Origin: Prevotella melaninogenica
GTDB lineage: Bacteria; Bacteroidota; Bacteroidia; Bacteroidales; Bacteroidaceae
Length of the DNA stretch: 64,000 nucleotides
Direction: 5' to 3'
NCBI RefSeq assembly: GCF_018127925.1
Contig: NZ_CP072348.1
Span: forward strand, 193,501 to 257,500
Shown here: piece by piece, positions 31,380 to 40,445 of the stretch
Numbering within the stretch: the stretch's first letter is position 1
Layout of the letters: the number at the start of each line of letters is the position of its first letter
Made by a program: the position numbers and the translations under genes
Notes under the pieces: generated by a model
Seen by the model: only the letters and a program-made list of their open reading frames with translations
What the model was told of the DNA's origin: nothing
Databases searched by the model: none

Positions 31380-31418
31380 AAAAAAGCAAACAAAGGAAAC
31401 TCCGTGAAGTCCTTTGTT
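31380..31418 (-). terminator. leader terminator 2, cassette 1
   Basis: Minus-strand stem AACAAAGGA / TCCTTTGTT followed by GC and six T; same element as in cassettes 2 and 3. It lies upstream of the peptide gene and inside its leader. Confidence 0.7.
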
Positions 31419-31491
31419 TATAACGGTTACACCACGCTTCGCGCGCGCGTAGGATGGAAGAAAAGATGTATGATTAAACGCTAGTAGCGCC

Positions 31492-31516
31492 TGTGTGTGT
31501 GTGTGTGTGTGTGTGT
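31492..31516 (-). repeat. (CA)12 dinucleotide tract, cassette 1 leader
   Basis: Twelve CA units on the minus strand between conserved GCTAA and GGCGCTACTAGCG. The other cassettes have 7 and 16 units at the same place. Confidence 0.95.
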
Positions 31517-31552
31517 TAGCAAAATATCTGAAACTACCAAATATAAAGCACT

Positions 31553-31583
31553 AAAAAAGGCAAAGAAATCAAAGTTTCTTTGC
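31553..31583 (-). terminator. leader terminator 1, cassette 1
   Basis: Minus-strand stem GCAAAGAAA / TTTCTTTGC, 6-base loop, then CTTTTTT. It lies about 50 bases after the -7 box, so transcripts from that promoter would end as an RNA of roughly 70 bases unless read through. Confidence 0.75.
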
Positions 31584-31629
31584 TGTGCTAGATTGGTCTG
31601 ATATGTCATTGCTAGTTTATTCACGGTTG

Positions 31630-31637
31630 CAAAGGTA
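31630..31637 (-). promoter_or_regulatory. cassette 1 leader promoter -7 box
   Basis: TACCTTTG on the minus strand, identical in position to the boxes of cassettes 2 and 3. Confidence 0.65.
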
Positions 31638-31949
31638 AGACATCTTTTTAGAATGGGCAAGGAAATCTTAAAGAAATATATAAATTAGACAGAATAAGCG
31701 AGAAAAGACAGGATAACAGATTAACTTTCTTTTTTACCTTTAACTCAAATCGGTTTATTAGGGTCTGAACAAAGTTTGTTTGGGTTGTTCAAGGATTGAC
31801 ATTATAATATATAATTGAGAATAATAAGCATTATTGTTTACTGAATTGATTGGAGATTTACTAAGAATGATAGCTGCTGTGATTTTAGTTTAAGGATATC
31901 CCAATGCCATAAAAAAGGAAAAAGCAGCTATAGTTTGCGAATTATTTAG
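31638..31949. other. divergent intergenic stretch before lysS
   Basis: A/T-rich. Apart from the outward promoters of cassette 1 and lysS no gene or repeat is seen. Confidence 0.5.
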
Positions 31950-31957
31950 TAAATTTG
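31950..31957 (+). promoter_or_regulatory. lysS promoter -7 box
   Basis: TAAATTTG, 35 bases before the lysS ATG. Confidence 0.55.
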
Positions 31958-31992
31958 CATCCTATAAGAATATATTCGATTTAATTATAAAT

Positions 31993-33729
31993 ATGAACGT
32001 TTTAGAATTATCTGAGCAGGAGATTGGTCGCCGCCAAAGCCTGCAGGAATTGCGTGAGATGGGGATTGATCCCTATCCAGCAGCAGAGTTTCCAACGAAT
32101 GCTTACTCTACTGATATTAAAGAGCAGTTCAAGGAGGACGAACAGCGTGAGGTTGTAATCGCTGGTCGTATGATGGGACGCCGTGTCATGGGCAAGGCTT
32201 CCTTCGCAGAGTTACAGGATAGCAAGGGTAGAATCCAGGTTTATATCACTCGTGACGATATCTGTCCGGGTGAGGATAAAGAATTATATAACAAGGTCTT
32301 CAAGAAGTTGCTCGATATTGGTGACTTTATTGGAGTGAAGGGTGAAGTGTTCAAGACACAGATGGGAGAAATCTCTGTTCATGCGAAGGAGATTACTCTT
32401 TTGTCAAAGAGTTTGAAGCCACTGCCTGTTGTTAAGTATAAGGACGGTGAGGCATACGATAAGTTTGAAGACCCAGAGCAGCGTTATCGTCAGCGTTATG
32501 TTGACCTCGTTGTGAATGAGGGTGTGAAAGATACCTTCTTGAAGCGTGCTATCGTATTGCGTACCATGCGTAAGTTCTTCGATGAGGCTGGTTATACAGA
32601 GGTAGAAACTCCTACCTTGCAGAGTATTGCTGGTGGTGCAAGTGCGCGCCCATTCATCACTCACTTCAATGCCCTCAACGTCGATATGTACATGCGTATC
32701 GCAACAGAACTTTATTTGAAGCGTCTGATTGTTGGTGGTTTCGAGGGTGTATATGAAATCGGTAAGAACTTCCGTAACGAGGGTATGGACCGTTTCCACA
32801 ATCCAGAGTTTACTTGTATGGAACTTTATGTACAATACAAGGACTACAACTGGATGATGTCTTTCACTGAGAAACTTCTTGAGAAGATTTGTATAGAGGT
32901 AAATGGTAAGCCAGAGGTACAGGTTGGTGACAAGGTTATCAGCTTCAAGGCACCATTCCGTCGTCTACCTATCCTTGATGCAATCAAGGAGAAGACAGGT
33001 TTCGATCTCTATGGTAAGACAGAGGAGGAAATCCGTAATATTGCTGTTAACGAGTTGAAACTCGAAGAAATTGATGAGAGTTTCGGTAAGGGTAAGCTCA
33101 TAGATGAAATCTTTGGTGAGTTCTGTGAGGGTACATATATCCAACCAACCTTCATCACTGACTATCCTGTTGAGATGTCACCACTGACCAAGATGCATCG
33201 TTCTAAGCCAGGACTGACAGAGCGTTTTGAGTTGATGGTAAATGGAAAGGAGCTGGCTAATGCTTATTCAGAGCTGAATGACCCAATTGATCAGGAAGAA
33301 CGTTTCATCGAACAGATGCGTTTGGCTGACAAGGGTGATGATGAGGCGATGATTATCGATCAGGACTTCCTCCGCTCTTTGCAGTATGGTATGCCTCCAA
33401 CTTCTGGTATTGGTATCGGTATCGACCGTTTGGTAATGCTGATGACCGGTAAGGAATACATCCAGGAAGTATTGCTCTTCCCACAGATGAAGCCAGAACC
33501 AAAGATTCCACAGTCTTCTGTTAAGGAATGGGCTGAGCTTGGTGTTGCTGAAGAGTGGGTATATGTTTTGCGCAAGGCAGGCTTCAACCTCATCTCTGAC
33601 ATTAAAGAGGAGAAGGCACAGGGCTTGCAGCAGAAGCTCGGAGATATCAACAAGAAGTACAAACTCGGTTATGAGAAGCCTTCTGTTGAGGCTATTCAGC
33701 AGTGGATTGACGGAGCTAACGAAAAGTAA
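31993..33729 (+). CDS. lysS: lysyl-tRNA synthetase, class II
   Basis: Charges tRNA-Lys. N-terminal OB-fold anticodon domain ([23 protein letters not shown] in part), then class II motif 2 ([22 protein letters not shown] in part) and motif 3 ([15 protein letters not shown]). At 578 aa it has a C-terminal extension of about 75 residues past the 505 aa E. coli enzyme, common in Bacteroidota. It heads lysS-gpsA-pgi on the plus strand. Confidence 0.96.
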   Translation: MNVLELSEQEIGRRQSLQELREMGIDPYPAAEFPTNAYSTDIKEQFKEDEQREVVIAGRMMGRRVMGKASFAELQDSKGRIQVYITRDDICPGEDKELYNKVFKKLLDIGDFIGVKGEVFKTQMGEISVHAKEITLLSKSLKPLPVVKYKDGEAYDKFEDPEQRYRQRYVDLVVNEGVKDTFLKRAIVLRTMRKFFDEAGYTEVETPTLQSIAGGASARPFITHFNALNVDMYMRIATELYLKRLIVGGFEGVYEIGKNFRNEGMDRFHNPEFTCMELYVQYKDYNWMMSFTEKLLEKICIEVNGKPEVQVGDKVISFKAPFRRLPILDAIKEKTGFDLYGKTEEEIRNIAVNELKLEEIDESFGKGKLIDEIFGEFCEGTYIQPTFITDYPVEMSPLTKMHRSKPGLTERFELMVNGKELANAYSELNDPIDQEERFIEQMRLADKGDDEAMIIDQDFLRSLQYGMPPTSGIGIGIDRLVMLMTGKEYIQEVLLFPQMKPEPKIPQSSVKEWAELGVAEEWVYVLRKAGFNLISDIKEEKAQGLQQKLGDINKKYKLGYEKPSVEAIQQWIDGANEK

Positions 33730-33879
33730 AAAGTAAATGAGAAAGAAGTAAAAGGGCATAAAGTAGGATGAATAACTAAAAGAGAAGTATAACTATAGCA
33801 ATGGTATTAGGTCATAATACAATACTGATATCTTCCACGTTCTCTACTTTTTCCCTTTTTACTCTTATTCTTAACGTCT

Positions 33880-34875
33880 ATGTTCGACATCGGTAAAATA
33901 GCAATCATAGGAAGCGGTAGCTGGGCAACGGCTATCGCTAAGATTGTTGTGGAGCATACGCATCATATTGGTTGGTACTTCCGACGTGACGATAAGATAG
34001 AAGAATTTAAGCGGAGAGGACACAACCCTTCTTACCTCACAAGTGTGAAATTTAACATGAATGAGGTGATGCTCTCTTCGGATATCAATAAGATAGTGCA
34101 GGAGTATGACACCTTGGTGTTTGTTACTCCTTCTCCTTATCTGAAAGCTTTACTGAAGAAACTGAAGACAAAGCTCAATACAAAGCTAATCTTAACGGCT
34201 ATCAAGGGTATTGTTCCTGATGAGAACCTTGTTTGTTCAGAGTATTTCCATGAGGCATACGGTGTTCCATACAATAATCTTGCTGTTATTGGTGGACCGT
34301 CTCATGCGGAGGAAGTGGCGATGGAACGACTCACCTATCTTACTGTTGGCTGTTCTGATCTTGAGAAGGCACGTGCCTTCACGGAGGTGTTAGCATCAAA
34401 CTATGTCAAGACTAAGACCTCTCCCGACGTCCTCGGTATAGAGTATGCATCTGTCTTGAAGAACGTTTATGCTATTTCTGCTGGTATTTGTTCTGGCTTG
34501 AAGTATGGTGATAACTTCCAAGCAGTGTTGATGTCGAATGCAATGCAGGAGATGGAACGCTTCCTTAATACTATTAATCCAATTCAACGGTCCATCATTG
34601 ACAGTGTATACCTTGGTGACCAGTTGGTGACGGGATATAGTAAATTCTCGCGTAACCATACCTTTGGAACAATGATTGGAAAGGGATACAGCGTCAAGTC
34701 GGCACAGATTGAGATGGAAATGATAGCTGAAGGATATTTTGGTACGAAGTGTATGAAGGAGATTAATCGTCGTCTGCACGTCAATATGCCAATTCTCGAT
34801 GCAGTTTATAACATTCTCTATGAACGTATCAGTCCACAAATAGAAATTAAATTATTAACAGATTCATTTAGATAA
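33880..34875 (+). CDS. gpsA: glycerol-3-phosphate dehydrogenase [NAD(P)+]
   Basis: Reduces dihydroxyacetone phosphate to sn-glycerol 3-phosphate for phospholipids. The Rossmann motif is IAIIGSGSWATAIAK at residues 7-21. Further family marks are KGIVPDENLV, VIGGPSHAEEVAMER and the catalytic Lys in EYASVLKNVYAI. Full length (331 aa). Ends 6 bases before pgi, so the two share a transcript. Confidence 0.94.
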   Translation: MFDIGKIAIIGSGSWATAIAKIVVEHTHHIGWYFRRDDKIEEFKRRGHNPSYLTSVKFNMNEVMLSSDINKIVQEYDTLVFVTPSPYLKALLKKLKTKLNTKLILTAIKGIVPDENLVCSEYFHEAYGVPYNNLAVIGGPSHAEEVAMERLTYLTVGCSDLEKARAFTEVLASNYVKTKTSPDVLGIEYASVLKNVYAISAGICSGLKYGDNFQAVLMSNAMQEMERFLNTINPIQRSIIDSVYLGDQLVTGYSKFSRNHTFGTMIGKGYSVKSAQIEMEMIAEGYFGTKCMKEINRRLHVNMPILDAVYNILYERISPQIEIKLLTDSFR

Positions 34876-34881
34876 ACACAA

Positions 34882-36237
34882 ATGGAAAGTATTAAGTTAG
34901 ACATCACGAAAGCCGCCCAGTTCTTGAATCCGGGCGCAGTAGAGGCTTATGCTCCTCACGTAGCTGCAGCTCAGGACGCTTTGGAGAAAGCTACTTGTCC
35001 TGGTAATGACTTCCTTGGATGGTTGCATTTGCCATCAAGCATTACTCCAGCGTTCCTTAATGAGATTCAGGTGGTTGCCAATACACTCCGTGAGAAGTGT
35101 GAGGTGGTTGTCGTTGCAGGTATCGGTGGTTCTTACCTCGGTGCTCGCGCTGTCATCGAAGCTTTGGGTAACAGCTTCGCTTGGCTTGTAAATGACAAGA
35201 AGAATCCAACGATTCTCTTTGCAGGTAACAACATCGGTGAGGACTATCTCGCTGAGTTGACAGACTACTTGAAGGATAAGAAGTTTGGTGTTATCAATAT
35301 TTCTAAGTCTGGTACAACAACAGAGACAGCACTTGCATTCCGTCTTTTGAAGAAGCAGTGTGAGGATCAGTTGGGCAAGGAAGCTGCAAAGGATGTGATT
35401 GTTGCTATCACAGATGAGCATAAGGGTGCTGCACGTGCTGCTGCAACTAAGGAAGGTTACAAGACATTTATCATTCCTGACAATGTTGGTGGTCGTTTCT
35501 CTGTGCTTACTCCAGTAGGTTTGTTGCCAATCGCAGTCGCAGGTTTCGACGTACAGAAGCTTGTTGAAGGTGCACAGGTAATGGAGAAAGAGACATCTGC
35601 TGACGTTCCTTTCGCAAATAATATTGCTGCTCGTTATGCTGCTGTTCGTCAGGGTCTCTACTCACAGGCAGGTAAGAAGATTGAGATTGTTGCTAACTTC
35701 CAGCCAAAGCTCCACTTCTTTGCTGAGTGGTGGAAGCAGCTCTACGGAGAGAGCGAGGGTAAGGACCGTAAGGGTATCTTCCCAGCTGCTTGTGACTTCA
35801 CAACCGATCTTCACTCAATGGGTCAGTGGATTCAAGAAGGTGAGCGTTCTATTTTCGAGACTGTTATCTCTATTGAGGAGCCTAATGCAAAGGTACTCTT
35901 CCCACACGATGAGGAGAATCTCGATGGCTTGAACTTCCTCGCTGGTAAGCGTGTTGATGAGGTAAACAAGATGGCAGAGCTCGGTACACGTTTGGCTCAC
36001 GTTGATGGTGGTGTTCCTAACATCCGTGTCAGCGTTCCTACATTGAACGAGTACTACCTCGGTCAGCTCATCTACTTCTTCGAGAAGGCTTGCGGTATCA
36101 GCGGTCTTATTCAGGAAGTGAATCCTTTTAATCAGCCAGGTGTTGAGGCTTATAAGAAGAATATGTTTGCTCTTCTCAATAAGCCAGATTACGAGGCTGA
36201 GAGCAAGGCTATACAGGAAAGACTGACAAAGGAATAA
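34882..36237 (+). CDS. pgi: glucose-6-phosphate isomerase
   Basis: Interconverts glucose 6-phosphate and fructose 6-phosphate. Family segments: [56 protein letters not shown] and the C-terminal [19 protein letters not shown]. At 451 aa it is the short bacterial form. It follows gpsA by 6 bases. Confidence 0.96.
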   Translation: MESIKLDITKAAQFLNPGAVEAYAPHVAAAQDALEKATCPGNDFLGWLHLPSSITPAFLNEIQVVANTLREKCEVVVVAGIGGSYLGARAVIEALGNSFAWLVNDKKNPTILFAGNNIGEDYLAELTDYLKDKKFGVINISKSGTTTETALAFRLLKKQCEDQLGKEAAKDVIVAITDEHKGAARAAATKEGYKTFIIPDNVGGRFSVLTPVGLLPIAVAGFDVQKLVEGAQVMEKETSADVPFANNIAARYAAVRQGLYSQAGKKIEIVANFQPKLHFFAEWWKQLYGESEGKDRKGIFPAACDFTTDLHSMGQWIQEGERSIFETVISIEEPNAKVLFPHDEENLDGLNFLAGKRVDEVNKMAELGTRLAHVDGGVPNIRVSVPTLNEYYLGQLIYFFEKACGISGLIQEVNPFNQPGVEAYKKNMFALLNKPDYEAESKAIQERLTKE

Positions 36238-36298
36238 GAACCTCCCCCAACCCCTCCAAAGGAGGGGAGGGAAGCCCCACCCAACCCCCTCGAAAGGG
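36238..36298. repeat. C-rich palindromic repeat after pgi
   Basis: CCCCTCCAAAGGAGGGG and the left half of CCCCTCGAAAGGGG; the latter was the MITE target. The same type of palindrome occurs near 42.26 and 42.41 kb. May act as the pgi terminator. Confidence 0.6.
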
Positions 36299-36462
36299 CT
36301 ACTCTTTATACACATCTCTGTTTAACAAAAAATCTTTTAATAAAAGAGTGCGATATAAACAGAATTTAAGAGATTTAATTACTAAAAATCAATGATTTTA
36401 GTATTATACAATATAATTCTTATCACAAATTTTAAGTTAATTGAGATGTGTATAAAGAGTAG
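36299..36462. mobile_element. 164-bp MITE with Tn5-like 20-bp ends
   Basis: Perfect 20-bp terminal inverted repeats (CTACTCTTTATACACATCTC at 36299-36318 and its complement at 36443-36462) around 124 bp of A/T-rich non-coding DNA. A 10-bp duplication CTCGAAAGGG flanks it at 36289-36298 and 36463-36472. The ends resemble the Tn5/IS50 mosaic end (shared TATACACATCT). No transposase inside; the IS at 11 kb has different ends and cannot be its parent. Confidence 0.9.
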
Positions 36463-36556
36463 CTCGAAAGGGGAGGAGTACTTAGCTGAATTTAGTTAAA
36501 GGTGGTGTGGGTAGGTTTCAAGGGGGGAATACTATTTTATAATATTCTTAATGTAT

Positions 36557-36590
36557 CCTCAAGTTCTTCACATAGCTGAGGGACTTGAGG
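36557..36590 (+). promoter_or_regulatory. hairpin upstream of the HAD gene
   Basis: CCTCAAGT / ACTTGAGG arms with an 18-base loop, 34 bases before the ATG. Role unclear; may be a terminator remnant or leader structure. Confidence 0.35.
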
Positions 36591-36623
36591 ATAATAATAT
36601 ATAATAAGGTGAAGAAAATAGCT

Positions 36624-37361
36624 ATGTCGTCTCAATCTCAGCAAAACATTTCCTTTCTCGGAGGGACTTCTTTGAGAGTTCCTCAAGTCGTTCTCTTTGA
36701 TATGGACGGTGTTCTTTATGATTCAATGCCCAATCATGGTGTTGCGTGGCAGCGTGCTATGAAGGAATTCGGTATTCATTTTACGCTCGAAGATTCATAT
36801 GCAACAGAAGGAGCGCGTGGTGTTGATACTATTCGTAAGTATGCTAAGGCGCAACTCGGTAAGGAGCTAAGTGAGGAGGAAGCACAGCGGATGTATGATG
36901 TGAAGGCGCGTTACTTCCATGAAATGCCAGAAGCAAAAGTGTTTGATGGTGTAATCGACCTTATGCAAAAGATTAAGGCGAGTGGATTAAAGATTGGTAT
37001 TGTGACAGGAAGTGCACAGCTCCCATTGATAGAGCGTGTCACTCGTGATTTTGGCGACTTCGTTTCTGCAGACCAGATAACGACAGCTTACGATGTGGAA
37101 CGTGGTAAACCTAATCCTGATCCTTATCTGATGGGATTGCAAAAGGCTGGTAATTATCTACCAACAGAGGGTATTGTTGTTGAAAATGCACCACTTGGTG
37201 TTCATGCAGGTGCGGCGGCAGGTTGTTATACGGTGGCAATCAATAGCGGACCATTGCCCGATGCTACTCTTCTTGATGAAGGAGCCAACATCCTCTTTCC
37301 AACTATCCGTGAGTTCGCCGACAACTGGGAACTTCTTTTGTCTCTTTTTCCCAATTATTAA
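36624..37361 (+). CDS. HAD-family sugar-phosphate phosphatase / beta-phosphoglucomutase-like
   Basis: Haloacid dehalogenase subfamily I hydrolase of 245 aa. Motif I VVLFDMDGVLYDS, motif II IGIVTGSAQ, the Lys in RGKPNPDPY and motif IV VVENAPLGVHAGAAAG are all present, with a helical cap between motifs I and II. Substrate is probably a sugar phosphate, not specified by sequence. A TTG at 36585 in the same frame could extend it, but the ATG at 36624 (MSSQSQQNIS) is preferred. Confidence 0.85.
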   Translation: MSSQSQQNISFLGGTSLRVPQVVLFDMDGVLYDSMPNHGVAWQRAMKEFGIHFTLEDSYATEGARGVDTIRKYAKAQLGKELSEEEAQRMYDVKARYFHEMPEAKVFDGVIDLMQKIKASGLKIGIVTGSAQLPLIERVTRDFGDFVSADQITTAYDVERGKPNPDPYLMGLQKAGNYLPTEGIVVENAPLGVHAGAAAGCYTVAINSGPLPDATLLDEGANILFPTIREFADNWELLLSLFPNY

Positions 37362-37472
37362 GCCTCCACTTCTCCTTTTTCTATATCGCTACAAAGCATG
37401 GCAAACAGAACATTATACCTTCCTCCTCATTTCGATGAGAGGTTGAGGTTGAGGCTTTTTCTTTTGTTTTTG

Positions 37473-37504
37473 TTTGGCTAGTTAATTTATTCTTCTTACC
37501 TTTG
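37473..37504 (+). promoter_or_regulatory. cassette 2 leader promoter
   Basis: -33 TTTG (37473-37476), a 20-base spacer and -7 TACCTTTG (37497-37504). A second -7-like box, TATATTTG, lies at 37589-37596 after terminator 1 and right before the CA tract. Confidence 0.7.
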
Positions 37505-37550
37505 CGCCCGTGAAACAATTAGCAGTGACATATCAGATGAATCTAGCACA

Positions 37551-37581
37551 GCAAAGAAACTTTGAATTCTTTGCCTTTTTT
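37551..37581 (+). terminator. leader terminator 1, cassette 2
   Basis: Stem GCAAAGAA / TTCTTTGC, 8-base loop, then CTTTTTT; about 47 bases after the -7 box. Confidence 0.75.
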
Positions 37582-37618
37582 AGTGCTTTATATTTGGTAG
37601 TTTCAGATATTTTGCTAA

Positions 37619-37632
37619 CACACACACACACA
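37619..37632 (+). repeat. (CA)7 dinucleotide tract, cassette 2 leader
   Basis: Seven CA units between GCTAA and GGCGCACCTAGCG, about 16 bases after a start expected from the TATATTTG box. Confidence 0.95.
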
Positions 37633-37705
37633 GGCGCACCTAGCGTTTAATCATACTTTTTTTCTTCCATCCTACGCGCGCGCGAAACGTGGCGTAACCC
37701 TTGTA

Positions 37706-37744
37706 AACAAAGGACTTCTAGGAGTTTCCTTTGTTCGCTTTTTT
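37706..37744 (+). terminator. leader terminator 2, cassette 2
   Basis: Stem AACAAAGGA / TCCTTTGTT followed by CGCTTTTTT. The alternating tract ACGCGCGCGCG lies just upstream. Confidence 0.7.
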
Positions 37745-37954
37745 GTGTCCGTTTGCGAGCTATCTAAAAAGCAAAATAAGGACGTTTTAAGCACTGGTTT
37801 TACTGCAAAAGATAATTATAATTCTCTGATAATAGTTTGTTTTCCCTCGTTGATTTCTCGGGCAGGCAGCGGTAATGCGCTGTCTGCCTGTAGAGAGGGA
37901 GAGGGTAGGCAATCAGAAAGGATAAATAATGAGTTCGTCAGGATGTATATATAA
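37745..37954 (+). other. possible upstream reading frame in cassette 2 leader
   Basis: A GTG-started frame of 69 codons with a related frame in cassette 3 (63650-63898) and a shorter one in cassette 1; all start VCE-x2-K-x-QNK. Copies 2 and 3 share LISRAGSGNALSACR, but that part is also an inverted DNA repeat (GGCAGGCAG / CTGTCTGCC), so conservation may be structural. I do not claim it is translated. Confidence 0.25.
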
Positions 37955-38016
37955 AAGGTGAGTAACAAAGCCACACATAGAGAGTAAATAACAACTATTT
38001 TAATCAAATCAAAAAG

Positions 38017-38226
38017 ATGATAAAAACAAAAGAAAGAAAAGTCTATCATGCGCCACAGTGCCAGATAGCACACATGAGTGAAGAAACTAGTCTTATGGCT
38101 ACCTCTTTCCCTAGCCAGCACAACCCAGGACATCACGCTTCTGGTCCCTCAAGTGCTAAAGCTGCAACAGAGTGGGAAGACATAGAGGAAAGTAGCAAGG
38201 GAACTTCTACTTCATGGGAAGACTAA
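38017..38226 (+). CDS. 69-aa cassette peptide, copy 2
   Basis: Paralogue of the copy at 31.1 kb: YHAPQCQIAHMSEETSLM, then TSFPSQHNPGHH, SSAKA, acidic tail ending TSWED. Identity with copy 1 is strongest in the Cys motif, the SFPSQH-x-P-x-HH stretch and the last residues. No family recognised and no signal peptide. It lies 57 bases before the lipoprotein gene on the same strand. Confidence 0.75.
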   Translation: MIKTKERKVYHAPQCQIAHMSEETSLMATSFPSQHNPGHHASGPSSAKAATEWEDIEESSKGTSTSWED

Positions 38227-38283
38227 GCAAGAGAGTTATTAACCAAGTAAAGAAAACAGAATCAAAAAAAGAAAAGACAGACA

Positions 38284-39852
38284 ATGAAAAAGAAATTATT
38301 TAAGACACACCTGCTTTCGTTCGCAGCTTTCTGCGGACTTGCGTTGGCATTCTCATCGTGTGCCAATGAAGACGTAGCGCAGAGCACAACGGGCACAGAC
38401 AAGGAGAATGACAAGAACCTCACAACGTTTGTTGCAGGGGACGAGGCAAAAACTCGTACAACGATGGATTACAATACTGGTAATTTCTATTGGGAGGCTG
38501 GCGACAAGATCTATGTAAAGGATGATGACGGTACATGGCAGGTTAGCAACAATGCGCCAACAGGTAAGGTTGCTTTTTTCAAGTTTAAGGTGCCAGGCAA
38601 GTTCAAGAACCATACAACCTATAAGGTTTACTACCCTGGTAAGAACGGTAGCAACGATCAAGTAACCATTTCTGCAGCACAGACACAAGCAACGCCAAAC
38701 ACAACCGATCATTTTGGAGAATCTGGTGATTGCGGAACAGCTAATGCATCGAAGCAGTCAAACGGTTCGTTTGCTTTTGCACTTGATCATCAAGCAGCTA
38801 TCCTTGTCTTTCAACCATATACAAGTAATACGATTTTAAAAGACTGCTACCTGACCAAGGTTGAAGTAACCTCTGACAACGATATTACTCACACCTATAC
38901 ATTTGACCCAACTACCGGTGAGTTGACAGGTACGGGCAGTGGCAAGCAGATTATTCTTACCACCAAGGGGAGCGGTGCTTACGTTAATGGCTTCCCATTA
39001 ACAAATACCTCTGCTAGTGTAGCAACCAACGGTGCCTACATGGTTATTAAACCAGGCACACATGTTCTCAGAGTACGCTATTGGATAAAAGATGTAGTCA
39101 CGAATGTTGAGGGAACAATTACGAAGATTTTGAGTTCTTACAATTACGCAAAGAATACGTACTATGACATGACAGCAAACCTCAACGTAAAGGATTACGA
39201 TGGCGACCATTATTATCAGTGGGATGCGCAGAAACAATATTGGGACGGTTATGAATGGACAAAGAATCTTGCAAACGGTCAGCCAACTCTCAACGGCAAC
39301 AGTTCATCAAACTATGCCCAGAACAACAGCGATCCACGTTGGTATAACGAGGGTAACGGTCCATTACAAGCTACCCAGACATGTGCCACTCTTCCTAACG
39401 CAAACGAGATGTCTTGGTACGCAATGTATGGTGATCCCCGTTGGGATGCAGATGAACTATGGACTACTATGGGTCACTTATACAAAGGTGGTATGTGGTT
39501 TAAGAAAAAGTCTGTGTTGATAGCCGAACATCATTATGACACAGAGAAATCTGCAGATAATACAACTGACTCACGTACAACGTTAAAAAGCTACTATAAT
39601 AACAGTAGTAGTATCTATAATTCAGGTCTCCCCTCTGTTGTCGAAGCAAATAATTATTTCTACCTGCCCGCCTTGGGGCACTACCACTTTGGTCAACTGG
39701 GAGGCGTTGGCGTTGAAGGCAACTATTGGTCATCTAGTACTCATTCATGGCAAAACTACAGCGCGTGCATCCTGACTTTCGGCAGTGCTAACGTCTACGT
39801 AGACTACTACGATCGTTACAACGGATTTAGGAACGATCCTTTGTTTGAGTAG
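38284..39852 (+). CDS. surface lipoprotein with variable lectin-like C-terminus, cassette 2
   Basis: 522 aa paralogue of the cassette-1 lipoprotein. Lipobox LAFSSC, then nearly the same fimbrillin-like N-terminus (TFVAGDEAKTRTTMDYN, FYWEAGDKIYVKDDDG) and middle (VTSDNDITHTYTFDPTTG, AYMVIKPGTHVLRVRYWIKD). The C-terminal lectin-like part has GDPRWDADELWTTMG, FYLPALG, YWSSS. The body is conserved with ordinary synonymous changes while the last 64 codons diverge at clustered positions. Likely surface-exposed; ligand unknown. Confidence 0.82.
   Translation: MKKKLFKTHLLSFAAFCGLALAFSSCANEDVAQSTTGTDKENDKNLTTFVAGDEAKTRTTMDYNTGNFYWEAGDKIYVKDDDGTWQVSNNAPTGKVAFFKFKVPGKFKNHTTYKVYYPGKNGSNDQVTISAAQTQATPNTTDHFGESGDCGTANASKQSNGSFAFALDHQAAILVFQPYTSNTILKDCYLTKVEVTSDNDITHTYTFDPTTGELTGTGSGKQIILTTKGSGAYVNGFPLTNTSASVATNGAYMVIKPGTHVLRVRYWIKDVVTNVEGTITKILSSYNYAKNTYYDMTANLNVKDYDGDHYYQWDAQKQYWDGYEWTKNLANGQPTLNGNSSSNYAQNNSDPRWYNEGNGPLQATQTCATLPNANEMSWYAMYGDPRWDADELWTTMGHLYKGGMWFKKKSVLIAEHHYDTEKSADNTTDSRTTLKSYYNNSSSIYNSGLPSVVEANNYFYLPALGHYHFGQLGGVGVEGNYWSSSTHSWQNYSACILTFGSANVYVDYYDRYNGFRNDPLFE
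39661..39852 (+). other. candidate DGR variable region, cassette 2
   Basis: Begins with the block shared exactly with cassette 1 and ends TTTGAGTAG like it. Changed codons are mostly NNC/NNT, and synonymous differences are A/G pairs (GCG/GCA, GTA/GTG, CAA/CAG, AGG/AGA, TCA/TCG). One codon indel relative to cassette 1. Confidence 0.6.
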
Positions 39853-39987
39853 CCCTAAGGGCCTCATCTCCAGCCCTCTCCTACAGAGAGGGAGTGCCTA
39901 ACGGACAAGGGATTTTGTCGTCACATTCACCGTATTTAATAGAGTGTTCTACGATTAAAAAAAAAGGAGAATGGGGTGCGTAAAAAA

Positions 39988-40088
39988 TCTAACGGGTTAC
40001 AAGAAAATTTCTAACGTGTTAGAAATGTACGGGGAACGGGTTAGCGAGAAATTTCTAACGTGTTAGAAATTTTCTTCCGACCCGTTAG
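39988..40088. repeat. 22-bp period array, CTAACGTGTTAG unit
   Basis: Dyad motifs start at 39988, 40010, 40032 and 40054, exactly 22 apart, and a fifth at 40077 (23 apart). Perfect form CTAACGTGTTAG at 40010 and 40054; AGAAATTTCT-type palindromes lie between them. Confidence 0.85.
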
Positions 40089-40110
40089 AAATTTTGCTCT
40101 GACCTAATAT

Positions 40111-40274
40111 GATACGCATTCCATCGCTGCACTCACCGTATCTGCGCGCTGGCGGATGCGTATCTAGCTACTCGTAGATACGCATTGCGCAGCTGCTAGA
40201 TACGTATCTAACGGCAACGCGCACCGTATCTGTCAGCACGTAGATACGTATTCGGCAGTAAGGCAATATGCATC
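40111..40274. repeat. eight GATACGTATC-type palindromes at 22-bp spacing
   Basis: Motif starts at 40111, 40133, 40155, 40177, 40199, 40221, 40243 and 40265, with 12-base spacers that differ but tend to carry GCTGC or GCAGC at their centre. The perfect palindrome is at 40199-40208; others differ by one to four bases. It lies between the lipoprotein and HU-related genes of cassette 2. Confidence 0.9.
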
Positions 40275-40445
40275 TGGTAGGAGGGGGATGCTGAAAGAGT
40301 GAAAAATGAAGCGGTGATAGGAGGAAAATAAATTAAGAAAATAGAATGGGGGCAGCATGAAGATGCATGAGGAAAGCTGCAGAGGTGTGCTGCCCTATAC
40401 TATGATAAACAACAATAGTATTAATAATTTAAAAACCAAAACATC

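Noticed and set aside
35815-36315. 166-codon frame antisense to pgi reaching into the palindromic repeat
   Set aside because: Antisense shadow of pgi; the N-terminal part is a translation of the C-rich palindrome.
36299-36462. MITE derived from the IS at 11 kb
   Set aside because: The terminal repeats are unrelated (CTACTCTTTATAC against TATTGCTGTCCGAT).
40111-40274. CRISPR array
   Set aside because: The repeat is only about 10 bp, the period is 22 bp, spacers are 12 bp and no cas gene is in the window.
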